From a virus, in IMG/VR virus record IMGVR_UViG_3300028831_000198, positions 1 through 35,332 of that record: DNA of 35,332 nucleotides; one strand, 5' to 3'. The translations under genes and the position numbers were made by a program. Shown piece after piece: positions 1 to 6,766 of the stretch. Numbering within the stretch: the first letter of the stretch is position 1; the number at the start of each line of letters is the position of its first letter. Under the pieces are notes generated by a model. That model made no database searches and was not told where the DNA came from. It was given only the letters and a program-made list of their open reading frames with translations.

Positions 1-144
1 CAGTTCATCAAGTACATGTGCACGATCGAGCCGATCAACGAGCCGTGGGTCGAGCCCGAGCGCCCGACCGACGACGGCAAGAAGGTGCGCCAACTCATCA
101 CGCCGGACCGCAAGATCGTGGTCCCGCCGGGCGTCCGCCGGTGA
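1..144 (+). CDS. C-terminal fragment of unknown protein
   Basis: An open frame enters from the left edge and ends at TGA 142-144, giving 47 residues (QFIKYMCTIEPINEPW...PPGVRR). Its start lies outside the window. The next gene begins with GTG at 141, overlapping this stop in a GTGA junction, which suggests translational coupling. The fragment is rich in Pro and charged residues and has no recognisable domain. I cannot assign a function. Confidence 0.6.
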   Translation, partial: QFIKYMCTIEPINEPWVEPERPTDDGKKVRQLITPDRKIVVPPGVRR

Positions 145-341
145 AGTACGAAATGGGCATCGTCTGCCCGCGCTGTGGTCGAGCGTCCGTGGCGCGGGCG
201 GAAGAGGATGCCGACGGCAAGGGTGTCCGGCTGGTGATGTGCCGGTGCCCGTACCGGGAGTGCACGTATTACCGCCGGACCTGGTTCTTCGCGATAGACA
301 ACGACAACGAGGTTCTGTACCACACGCTCTACGACACGTAA
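141..341 (+). CDS. small zinc-ribbon protein
   Basis: A 66-residue protein whose GTG start overlaps the previous stop; a later in-frame ATG lies at 153. It opens with a CPRCG knuckle and has a second Cys group (CRCPYREC) about 26 residues later, so Cys-x2-Cys plus Cys-x5-Cys could bind one zinc. The layout resembles the small Ogr/Delta-type zinc-finger activators of P2-like phages, but that is inference from Cys spacing only. It could equally be a structural zinc ribbon binding nucleic acid or protein. The aromatic, acidic C-terminus is unremarkable. Confidence 0.65.
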   Translation: MKYEMGIVCPRCGRASVARAEEDADGKGVRLVMCRCPYRECTYYRRTWFFAIDNDNEVLYHTLYDT

Positions 342-351
342 GGGAACTGCC

Positions 352-825
352 ATGCCCGATCGAGACCCGCTCGACCGCCTGTTCGACGCCGTGAAGAAGG
401 ACCGGATCGAGAAGGAAGACGCCGAGTACGACAAGTTGCTCAACGAGGTGAAGCCGGAGCTGCCCGACTTCATCCGTGAAGCCATCGACAAGGGCGCGTT
501 CCTCAAGCCCTCGGACTTCGCCGAGAACCCCGGCCTGGAAAGCATGCGCCAACTCGTGCTGATGCGCGCACAGATCGAGGACTTGCGTGAGGACTTCAAC
601 CTCGCAATGGGCCTGCTGCGCGCCGTCACAGTCACGTACGGCGTGCCGGACGAGCGGTACGACGGCGGGCACAAGATCTACGTCTCCAACGAGGTTGCGG
701 AAAACCGCCCGCACTGTGTCGACGTCCACCTGCACCACACCGACGACGGCAAGGGCTCCTGGGTCCACGTGAGCCCGAGCGACTGCAACGCCACCCACAC
801 GCCGCCCGGACACGGCCTCAACTGA
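352..825 (+). CDS. hypothetical protein, 157 aa
   Basis: ATG start preceded by AAGGGA at good spacing. The N-terminal two thirds is charged and predicted helical (many Lys, Glu and Asp), with a possible short amphipathic segment around residues 65-95. The C-terminal part contains several His and Cys residues (CVDVHLHH, then a late SPSDC). I recognise no family. Its TGA overlaps the next ATG by one base (TGATG), so it is cotranslated with the following gene in the early + strand operon. Confidence 0.7.
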   Translation: MPDRDPLDRLFDAVKKDRIEKEDAEYDKLLNEVKPELPDFIREAIDKGAFLKPSDFAENPGLESMRQLVLMRAQIEDLREDFNLAMGLLRAVTVTYGVPDERYDGGHKIYVSNEVAENRPHCVDVHLHHTDDGKGSWVHVSPSDCNATHTPPGHGLN

Positions 826-1121
826 TGGCGAACATGGAGATGGTCTCGGAATCTCTGCTCCACAACATTCATGCGTTGGTGTTGATCGAGCGAGACCTGG
901 CCGCCATCGCGGCGGAGTTCGATCGATCCGAACCGTTCCTGGACGGCGAAGGCGACAACGTCCGGGAGGTCCACGGGGCCGTCCGACTGGCTGCCCGTCG
1001 TCTCCGGGAGCTGCAACAGCAGTACAAGCACCACGCGGAAGCTCGGGGGCTGTCCGGCCACGACGTGCTCGGCGCCCCAGAGGTGATCGAACCCAGGAGT
1101 CCTGCCAGACCCCCCGAATAG
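825..1121 (+). CDS. hypothetical protein, 98 aa
   Basis: ATG overlaps the preceding TGA by one base. The 98-residue product is mostly helical by composition (ERDLAAIAAEF, LAARRLRELQQQYKHH) and ends in a Pro-rich tail. No signal peptide, membrane segment or metal-binding cluster is visible. The function is unknown. Position between a charged helical protein and a long coiled-coil protein suggests it belongs to the same early operon. Confidence 0.65.
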   Translation: MANMEMVSESLLHNIHALVLIERDLAAIAAEFDRSEPFLDGEGDNVREVHGAVRLAARRLRELQQQYKHHAEARGLSGHDVLGAPEVIEPRSPARPPE

Positions 1122-1130
1122 GAGAACCCC
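1119..1130 (+). promoter_or_regulatory. start-associated leader motif
   Basis: TAGGAGAACCCC sits directly before ATG 1131. The AGGAG part is the Shine-Dalgarno core; the GAACCC extension recurs before several other + strand genes. Confidence 0.7.
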
Positions 1131-1907
1131 ATGGAGAACCCCAAGTCGCTGCACGAGCGTGCCGCCGAAGCACAGGACACCGTCGCCGACCTGACCGTGC
1201 GCGTTGCGGACCTGGAACGCACCATCGCCCTGCTCCGCATCGAGGCCAACGATCGCGAAGCGGTTACAACCACCGCGCAGGCGGCCAACCGGCGACTTCA
1301 GTCGGAGATCAACGGCCTGTCGGTACTGAACCGGAAGCTGACCGAAGAGGTCGTCGAGTGGCAGAACAAGGACCGGCGACGTGAGAGTGCCGAAGCGCTG
1401 GCCCGGGTGGGTCACGGCGACGGCTACTACTTCACGACCAAGGCCGACGGCCTGACCGACGCCCTGGTGCTCGCCAACGACGAGGTCGTGCACTGGAAGC
1501 GTGTGGCCAAGGACGCTGGTGCGGCGCGCGACCACCACTACCAGTCGGTGGTCGACAAGAACGAGCGCATCCGAGACCTGAAGGTCCAGCTCGACAAGGC
1601 CGCGAGGGAACTGGAAGACGCGCAGGAATCGGCCCGCGCGTGGGCGAAGGACCACAACAAGGTGGCCAACGAACTGCGTGAGGTTCGCCAGCACGACGAG
1701 GAGACCACACAGGCGCTGATCACCGAGCGGAACAAGCGTGAAGACAGCGTCCCCCGCGCGCTGGTCAACCGCTGGGCGACCGGTTTGGCCCGCCAGGCGG
1801 TCGAAGCGGAGAAGCTCGGGCAGTGGCACATCGTGGGCATCAACCGTGCCATCTCCGTGGCTCTGTGGAACATCCTCAATGGGAAGGAACTCCCGGACAC
1901 CAAGTGA
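1131..1907 (+). CDS. coiled-coil protein, 258 aa
   Basis: ATG start follows the AGGAGAACCCC leader. Two long heptad-rich stretches are visible: residues about 5-85 (ending in KLTEEVVEW) and about 125-205 (VDKNERIRDLKVQLDKAARE region), split by a Gly/Tyr segment (GHGDGYYF). The C-terminal 50 residues lack heptads and look globular. There is no catalytic motif. Such proteins may serve as scaffolds or partners of neighbouring nucleic-acid enzymes; the stop overlaps the start of the SNF2-like ATPase, so the two are probably made together. This partnership is inference. Confidence 0.75.
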   Translation: MENPKSLHERAAEAQDTVADLTVRVADLERTIALLRIEANDREAVTTTAQAANRRLQSEINGLSVLNRKLTEEVVEWQNKDRRRESAEALARVGHGDGYYFTTKADGLTDALVLANDEVVHWKRVAKDAGAARDHHYQSVVDKNERIRDLKVQLDKAARELEDAQESARAWAKDHNKVANELREVRQHDEETTQALITERNKREDSVPRALVNRWATGLARQAVEAEKLGQWHIVGINRAISVALWNILNGKELPDTK

Positions 1908-3484
1908 GCACCAACCCGCTGGGTCTACGGCCGTTTCAGCAGACGGCCGTAGACAAGCTCAGCCCCGTGACAGGCCGCCTGCTCGGCGACGAGCCCGGCC
2001 TCGGCAAGACGTTCCAAGCCGGAGAGCTGGACCGGCTTGTGCGCACAGTTGATGCGCGTGTGGCTGATGGGCAGTGGCTTCCGACTCTCGTGCTCGCCCC
2101 CAAGGCGATGCTTTACACCTGGGGCGCCTGGTACGCGAAGTACCTGCCGAACACCAAGACGATCGTCGTGGACGCCCGCTCGAAGAAGCACCGGGAGAAG
2201 TTCGAGACGGCGCTCAAGGAGCGCACTCACGACGTTTACATCATTCACTACGAGGGGTTGAAGCTAACGCTCCCTCTCATCGAGCCGATCTCGTGGCTGC
2301 ACGTCATCGCCGACGAGGCGCACCGAATCGGCAACCGCAAGTCGCAGACCAGCAAGGCCGTCCGATCGCTCCAGGCCGAGTGGCGCACCGCGCTCACCGG
2401 CACGGCCGCCGACCGGATCGTTGAGCAGCTCTGGGCCGTCCTGAACTTCATGGACCCGGTGACGTGGTCCTCGTTCTGGCGGTACCGCGAACGCTACGTC
2501 GAGGACATCTACGACACCTCGACCGGCAACCTGCGGATCGTGGCCAAGGCGAACCCGGCCACCATGCCCGAGCTGAAGCAGCGGCTGGCCGATGTGATGG
2601 TGCGCCGCCAGAAGGGCGAGGTGCTCACCGAGCTGCCTCCCAAGGAGTACAAGACGGTCTGGGTGGACCTGAGCCCGAAGCAGCGCCGTGTGTACGACGA
2701 GATGCGCGACGACATGATCTCGTGGATCGGCGATCACGAGGACGAGCCGCTCCAGGCCACAGTGGCGATTGCCCAGCTCATCCGGCTCCAGCAGATCGCT
2801 CTGGCCACACCGACGTTCGAGACCGCCACCAAGATGCGGCGGCAGTACTGGACCAAGCCCGAGGAGGAGCAGGAGGACGGCGAGGACATCTACGTCCGCG
2901 ACCGACAGGGCCGCCGCATCTCCGCCGGGCTGGACCTGGTGCCCGAGGAGGTCGTCGAGATCCACCTGGACGACCCGTCGACCAAGCTCGACGCGGCCAT
3001 GGAGATCATCGAGGACTTGACCTCCAACGGCGAGAAGGTCGTCGTGTTCAGCCAGTTCAGCCGGGCCATCGACCTGCTGGTCACGCGGCTGGAGAAGGCG
3101 GGCATCTACACCGGCAAGTACACCGGCGCCACCGGCGAGACGATGCGCAAGCGCATCGTGCAGGAGTTCGCCGATGGTGACCTGATGGTGTTCGCTGGAA
3201 CGATCGGGGCGGGCGGCACGGGGCTGAACCTCCAGTCCGCCAGCACGCTGATCTTCCTCGATCGCGCGTGGAAGCCGGGCGAGAACCTCCAGGCCGAGGA
3301 CCGCATTCACCGCATGGGGCAATTCGCGGCGCACGTCATCATCATCGACATCATGGCTCGTGGGACTGTCGACCGTGGGCGCTACCAGCGCATTGCCGAT
3401 AGCTGGCACGAAATTCAAATGCTGCTCGGCGACAAATACTTCGACTGGACGCACTCCATCGAAGAGGAATCACTGCCCCTGTAA
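1904..3484 (+). CDS. SNF2/SWI2-type DEAH-box DNA-dependent ATPase (helicase)
   Basis: The GTG start at 1904 overlaps the previous stop (GTGA) and gives 526 residues; an upstream in-frame start at 1823 would read far into the previous gene and is rejected. Superfamily-2 motifs are clear: Walker A GDEPGLGKT (residues about 28-36), motif II DEAH (about 137-140), TGTA motif III, and a C-terminal helicase domain with FSQFSRA, GGTGLNLQ and the SNF2 hallmark EDRIHRMGQ. The protein should couple ATP hydrolysis to translocation on duplex DNA. It may act in replication, recombination or removal of DNA-bound proteins. The length is normal for compact phage SNF2 helicases. The gene downstream encodes an SPFH membrane protein. 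Confidence 0.93.
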   Translation: MSTNPLGLRPFQQTAVDKLSPVTGRLLGDEPGLGKTFQAGELDRLVRTVDARVADGQWLPTLVLAPKAMLYTWGAWYAKYLPNTKTIVVDARSKKHREKFETALKERTHDVYIIHYEGLKLTLPLIEPISWLHVIADEAHRIGNRKSQTSKAVRSLQAEWRTALTGTAADRIVEQLWAVLNFMDPVTWSSFWRYRERYVEDIYDTSTGNLRIVAKANPATMPELKQRLADVMVRRQKGEVLTELPPKEYKTVWVDLSPKQRRVYDEMRDDMISWIGDHEDEPLQATVAIAQLIRLQQIALATPTFETATKMRRQYWTKPEEEQEDGEDIYVRDRQGRRISAGLDLVPEEVVEIHLDDPSTKLDAAMEIIEDLTSNGEKVVVFSQFSRAIDLLVTRLEKAGIYTGKYTGATGETMRKRIVQEFADGDLMVFAGTIGAGGTGLNLQSASTLIFLDRAWKPGENLQAEDRIHRMGQFAAHVIIIDIMARGTVDRGRYQRIADSWHEIQMLLGDKYFDWTHSIEEESLPL

Positions 3485-3485
3485 A

Positions 3486-3496
3486 TAGGAGAACCC
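3486..3496 (+). promoter_or_regulatory. start-associated leader motif
   Basis: TAGGAGAACCC directly precedes ATG 3497, identical to the copy at 12104-12114. Confidence 0.7.
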
Positions 3497-4429
3497 ATGA
3501 CAGCACTCGTGATATTCACGATTCTGTTCTTGCTTTTCGTCGCCGCATTCACAGGCTCGCGGAGGCAGAAGCACCCGGAGGACCGGCAGATGGCGGGCGC
3601 AACGGCTGCCGTCCTGCTCGTGCTCACGATCGGCGTCGGTGTGGCGTCCGGCTTCACGCACACGAAGTCGAACGAGATCTCGATCAACCACAACTTCGGC
3701 ACCTATCAGGACACGACCGGACCGGGCATCACCTGGGTCGGCCCGTTCACCCAGTCGGAGAAGTTCTCGACTCGCATCCAGCCCAAGAAGGTCGAGAACC
3801 ACAAGGTCACGCTCAAGGCCGAGAAGGAAGGCGCGGCGGGCGCGTCGGCGCGGATCTGGTACACGCTGCGCTACCACATCGACGGCACCAAGCACGCCGA
3901 GAAGATGTGGCGCCAGTACCGCAACTTCGACAAGGTGACCAAGGATCTGGTCGTGCCCGAGTCGAAGACGGCCGCGTTCGAGGTCTTCGGTCAGTACACC
4001 CCGGCCGAGTCGCAGGCGGGCAGTAACCGCCGCGCACAGGGCGACAAGGTTCGGGACGTGCTGAACGGGGTGCTGTCCGACGACGGGATCGTGATCGACT
4101 CCGTCAACGTCACGACGGTGGACCTCCCCCAGGACGTCGAGGACCGCCTCGCCGCCGTGCAGAAGGCCGCCGCCGACGCGCAGAAGAAGGAGGTCGACGC
4201 CAAGTCTCGCCAGGCGCAGGCCGCCATCGACGCGCAGACCCGACTCGACACCGCCACCAAGGACCGCCAGACGGCGGCCCAGCAGGCAGCGGCTGAGAAG
4301 CTCCGTAAGGGCTCGATCACCCGTGAGAGCCTGGTCGACCGATGCCTGAACATCGCCGAGGCGAAGAACCTCGCGATGCCGTGCAACTTCTGGCTGACCA
4401 ACCAGTACGCGCCCGTTCCGGGGCGTTGA
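3497..4429 (+). CDS. SPFH/band-7 (prohibitin-like) membrane protein
   Basis: A 310-residue protein starting at ATG after the AGGAGAACCC leader. Two hydrophobic segments lie near the N-terminus (about 3-18, FTILFLLFVAAF; about 35-52, TAAVLLVLTIGVGVA), followed by a beta-rich SPFH-like domain (about 58-185, with TTGPGITWVGPF typical of the family start) and a long Ala/Gln/Lys-rich coiled coil (about 205-270). The Cys-containing tail (CLNIAEAKN, AMPCNFW) resembles C-termini of other phage band-7 proteins. SPFH proteins form large membrane-bound oligomeric cages or rafts. In phages the role is not settled; it may organise replication at the membrane or protect the envelope. A hairpin terminator follows. 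Confidence 0.85.
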   Translation: MTALVIFTILFLLFVAAFTGSRRQKHPEDRQMAGATAAVLLVLTIGVGVASGFTHTKSNEISINHNFGTYQDTTGPGITWVGPFTQSEKFSTRIQPKKVENHKVTLKAEKEGAAGASARIWYTLRYHIDGTKHAEKMWRQYRNFDKVTKDLVVPESKTAAFEVFGQYTPAESQAGSNRRAQGDKVRDVLNGVLSDDGIVIDSVNVTTVDLPQDVEDRLAAVQKAAADAQKKEVDAKSRQAQAAIDAQTRLDTATKDRQTAAQQAAAEKLRKGSITRESLVDRCLNIAEAKNLAMPCNFWLTNQYAPVPGR

Positions 4430-4435
4430 TGAACC

Positions 4436-4475
4436 GCCCGGCCGTTGGGGAGGGGATGCCCTGCGGCCGGGCTTT
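4436..4475 (+). terminator. Rho-independent-like terminator
   Basis: A perfect 9-bp GC-rich stem (GCCCGGCCG at 4436-4444 with CGGCCGGGC at 4464-4472) has a 19-base loop and is followed by TTT. It lies just after the band-7 stop and before the next leader motif, so it probably attenuates or ends the first early transcript. Confidence 0.65.
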
Positions 4476-4476
4476 C

Positions 4477-4488
4477 AAGGAGAACCCA
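4477..4488 (+). promoter_or_regulatory. start-associated leader motif
   Basis: AAGGAGAACCCA directly precedes ATG 4489 and begins immediately after the terminator hairpin. Confidence 0.65.
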
Positions 4489-4752
4489 ATGACTCGTCGG
4501 GTGGAGCCCTACGACCCCTACTGCAAGCGCTACGCCTCCGACATGCCCGAGCTGGACGAGTTGTGGGCGGAGTCGCCCGAACACCTCGCCACAGCCGACG
4601 AAGACACTCGGCAGTGGGAGCGCATCAACTACGCCAAGAACGACGGCACCTACCAGCCGGACACCGGCTACTTCGCGTGCGACAAGTGCTACGAGCGATT
4701 CGGCGAGCACCGACAGATCCTTCTGCACGACCACACCGGGGTGGCCACATGA
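4489..4752 (+). CDS. C2H2-like zinc-finger protein, 87 aa
   Basis: The start at 4489 is fixed by the AGGAGAACCCA leader; the longer frame upstream runs through the terminator and the band-7 gene. The product is acidic at its N-terminus. It ends in a single finger, CDKCYERFGEHRQILLHDH (about residues 64-82): Cys-x2-Cys, the conserved Phe, a hydrophobic residue and closely spaced His residues (H-x-H instead of the usual 3-5 residue gap), followed by TG. It probably binds zinc and could contact DNA or a protein. The last codon overlaps the next gene (ATGA). Confidence 0.75.
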   Translation: MTRRVEPYDPYCKRYASDMPELDELWAESPEHLATADEDTRQWERINYAKNDGTYQPDTGYFACDKCYERFGEHRQILLHDHTGVAT

Positions 4753-4904
4753 CGCGTTGCAAATTCTGCAAAAAGGAGATCGCGTTCGACGGGCGCGTGT
4801 ACGTCCGCGTCCATGACGGCCTTCCCTCGGGAAGCCCCTACTGCCATCCGCAGTACCAGACCGGAGACCGTTCTTCTCCGTTCCACGAACCGGAGGCCGA
4901 GTGA
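4749..4904 (+). CDS. zinc-knuckle microprotein, 51 aa
   Basis: ATG overlaps the preceding stop in an ATGA junction. The 51-residue product begins MTRCKFCKKEI, a Cys-x2-Cys knuckle, and has a second half-site SPYCHPQY with Cys and His, enough for one treble-clef or zinc-ribbon site. No known family is recognised. It is the second of three consecutive overlapping Cys-rich microproteins. A longer in-frame reading from 4563 would overlap the previous gene completely and is rejected. Confidence 0.65.
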   Translation: MTRCKFCKKEIAFDGRVYVRVHDGLPSGSPYCHPQYQTGDRSSPFHEPEAE

Positions 4905-5044
4905 ACGAGAATGAGCACCTGTGGCGGATGTCCAGGAAGCTATTCGGCTTTCGGCGATTTCGGTGCGTGCGATGCCGGACCTACGTGATCACCAAGAACC
5001 CGGCCAGCCGCTTCCTCTCGGAGAAGAACTGCTGCCTGTCATGA
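4901..5044 (+). CDS. Cys-rich microprotein, 47 aa
   Basis: The GTG start overlaps the previous TGA (GTGA), and the frame is open to TGA 5042-5044. The product (VNENEHLWRMSRKLFG...EKNCCLS) is basic and has a Cys-x2-Cys knuckle (CVRC, about residues 22-25) plus a C-terminal Cys pair, so it may bind zinc. It is too short to identify by composition. The overlap chain with its two upstream neighbours and the similar Cys layout support it as a real gene of the same cassette. Confidence 0.55.
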   Translation: MNENEHLWRMSRKLFGFRRFRCVRCRTYVITKNPASRFLSEKNCCLS

Positions 5045-5050
5045 TGTAGG

Positions 5051-5064
5051 CCAACGGACGTTGG
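5051..5064. promoter_or_regulatory. short dyad upstream of the tail-fibre gene
   Basis: CCAACG and CGTTGG flank a two-base centre. The element ends next to the GGGGAGG ribosome-binding site of the gene at 5075. It could be an operator half-pair, or chance; nothing else supports it. Confidence 0.25.
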
Positions 5065-5074
5065 GGAGGTCATC

Positions 5075-6661
5075 GTGGCGCCACCTGCCAACTGGACGCC
5101 GATCACGGTCGAGGGCACGTACATCACGCCCGACGGTGTTGCGGCGACCGGAACGGTGACCTTCACCAACACGCTTTATCTGCGTGACGCGGACCTGAAC
5201 TACATCATTCTGCCCAAGCCGGTGCAGGCCACCCTTGATGGCAGCGGGCACTTTTCGGTCACGCTCATGGCGACCGACGACCCGGACATCGACCCGCCGT
5301 TCTACTACACCGTCACCGAGGTGATGAGCGGGCTCACCACGACGTTCCCGCTGTTCGTCCCCAAGGACACGATCGGCGGCGTGCTCAACCTCGCCGACGT
5401 CGACCGCAACGTGGTCATCCCGCCGGAGCCGGAGATCACCGTCCGGACGATCAACGGCATGTACGGCGACGTCTACATCCCGCAGGACTTGGGGATGGTG
5501 GCGACCAGCCGCCAAATCCTGACCGGTACCGGCCTGACCGGCGGCGGAGACCTCACGGTCGACCGCACGCTGTCCGTGGTCGCCGACTCGACCGTGCAGA
5601 AGACCGAGGTCGCGAAAGCTGGCACCCTCGTTGGTACGAGGAAGCGCCTGAACTTCGTCGACGGCGGCGGCGTGACCGCGACGGTCGCGGACGACGCGGG
5701 CAACAACCGCGTGAACATCACGCTGGGCTGGTCCCTGAGCACTCTTGCCAACGACCTTGAGATCAACGACATGTTGACCATCAAGCCGTCGGGCACCGCG
5801 CGAGGCGTGCGGACCAACACCGCCTCGGACCTGCGGACGGAGTACGGCCCGGACCACCTGTACTTCATCGGCTACTCGGCCAACAACTTCGGCGGCACCC
5901 AGACCTACTGCATGGGCATGCGCTCGGACGGTGGGCAGTTCTTCTTCGGCGACTCGCAGTGGTTCGACGCCCCGCTCGGCAACCAGCGCCACCGGATCAA
6001 CGGCCTGGCCAACGGCGGTGTGGTGTTCAACGAGAACGGCGCCGACGCCGACATCCGCTTCGAGGGCGACACCGACCAGAACCTCTTCTTCTCCGACGCG
6101 TCCACCGACCGCGTCGGCATCGGCACCGCGACCCCGGGCGTCAAGTTCGACGTGACCGGCGAGGCGCGAGCCACAGCCAACACCTCCAGCGGCATCAACT
6201 CGCAGAGCACCATCCGCTTCGTCGGCCGCAAGACCACACAGGGCGCCCCCACCTCCAGCACGTGGGTGACCGGCGACTGCATCGTCACCCCGGACGGCAT
6301 CGTCTGGCTCTGCACGTCCGGCGGCACGCCGGGCTCGTGGATCGCCATGAACGGCGGTGTGGTCACGCTGACCGACGCCGCCACGATCGCGACCGACGCG
6401 TCCCTGGGCAACCGGTTCCGGTGCACGATGACGGCCAGCCGGACGCTCGGCGTGCCGACCAACCCGACGGACGGCAAGGAGTGCATCTGGATGCTCATCG
6501 CGTCCGGCGGCGCGTGGACGCCGACCTTCACCACAGGCGCGGCGGGCTTCAGCGGCGTGACCGGCACGTCGATCGCGTCCGGCTCGACCGGCACGCTCAC
6601 GGCGGTGTTCGACGCCACGGGTAACCGCTGGCGGATCCAGTCCTGGGTGATCACAGCCTAG
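5075..6661 (+). CDS. tail-fibre / receptor-binding-like minor tail protein
   Basis: A 528-residue protein with GTG start and strong GGGGAGG ribosome-binding site. The N-terminal ~110 residues resemble the virion-attachment domain of actinophage minor tail proteins (VQATLDGSGHFSVTLMATDD, then YYTVTEV and a VPKD stretch). A Gly-rich beta region follows (TGTGLTGGGDL), then a repeat-like DRVGIGTATPGVKFDVTG segment found in trimeric fibre shafts. The C-terminus (residues about 370-528) is beta-rich and Thr/Gly-rich, as in receptor-binding tips. No peptidase S74 catalytic motif was recognised. All other tail genes lie on the opposite strand in the right arm, so its place among early genes is odd. 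It may be an acquired fibre gene with its own expression timing. Confidence 0.75.
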   Translation: MAPPANWTPITVEGTYITPDGVAATGTVTFTNTLYLRDADLNYIILPKPVQATLDGSGHFSVTLMATDDPDIDPPFYYTVTEVMSGLTTTFPLFVPKDTIGGVLNLADVDRNVVIPPEPEITVRTINGMYGDVYIPQDLGMVATSRQILTGTGLTGGGDLTVDRTLSVVADSTVQKTEVAKAGTLVGTRKRLNFVDGGGVTATVADDAGNNRVNITLGWSLSTLANDLEINDMLTIKPSGTARGVRTNTASDLRTEYGPDHLYFIGYSANNFGGTQTYCMGMRSDGGQFFFGDSQWFDAPLGNQRHRINGLANGGVVFNENGADADIRFEGDTDQNLFFSDASTDRVGIGTATPGVKFDVTGEARATANTSSGINSQSTIRFVGRKTTQGAPTSSTWVTGDCIVTPDGIVWLCTSGGTPGSWIAMNGGVVTLTDAATIATDASLGNRFRCTMTASRTLGVPTNPTDGKECIWMLIASGGAWTPTFTTGAAGFSGVTGTSIASGSTGTLTAVFDATGNRWRIQSWVITA

Positions 6662-6669
6662 TCGCTGTG
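6652..6669 (+). terminator. weak hairpin at the end of the tail-fibre gene
   Basis: CACAGC (6652-6657) pairs with GCTGTG (6664-6669) around the TAG stop, followed by GGGGTCTTT. The stem is only 6 bp, so termination is doubtful. Confidence 0.3.
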
Positions 6670-6674
6670 GGGTC

Positions 6675-6705
6675 TTTACAAGTTGTCGGTCAGTGGTGCT
6701 AGGGT
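6675..6705 (+). promoter_or_regulatory. putative sigma-70-type promoter for the recombination/replication genes
   Basis: TTTACA (6675-6680) resembles a -35 box and TAGGGT (6700-6705) a -10 box preceded by TG (TGCTAGGGT, extended -10). The spacer is 19 bases, longer than ideal. It lies in the 105-base gap before the exonuclease gene, one of the longest non-coding gaps on this arm. The leader downstream contains a hairpin GACAGGGC/GCCCGTC (about 6718-6743). Confidence 0.5.
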
Positions 6706-6755
6706 GGGGCAACGCCGGACAGGGCGACTGCCATTGCCCGTCTGACCTGCACCAA

Positions 6756-6766
6756 CTGGAGAACCC
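6756..6766 (+). promoter_or_regulatory. start-associated leader motif
   Basis: CTGGAGAACCC directly precedes ATG 6767 and keeps the GGAGAACCC core. Confidence 0.6.

Noticed and set aside
678-1829. 383-residue open frame on the - strand
   Set aside because: Antisense to three + strand genes with overlapping starts and ribosome-binding sites; no motif.
2264-3454. 396-residue open frame on the - strand
   Set aside because: Antisense to the SNF2 gene, with antisense-type composition.
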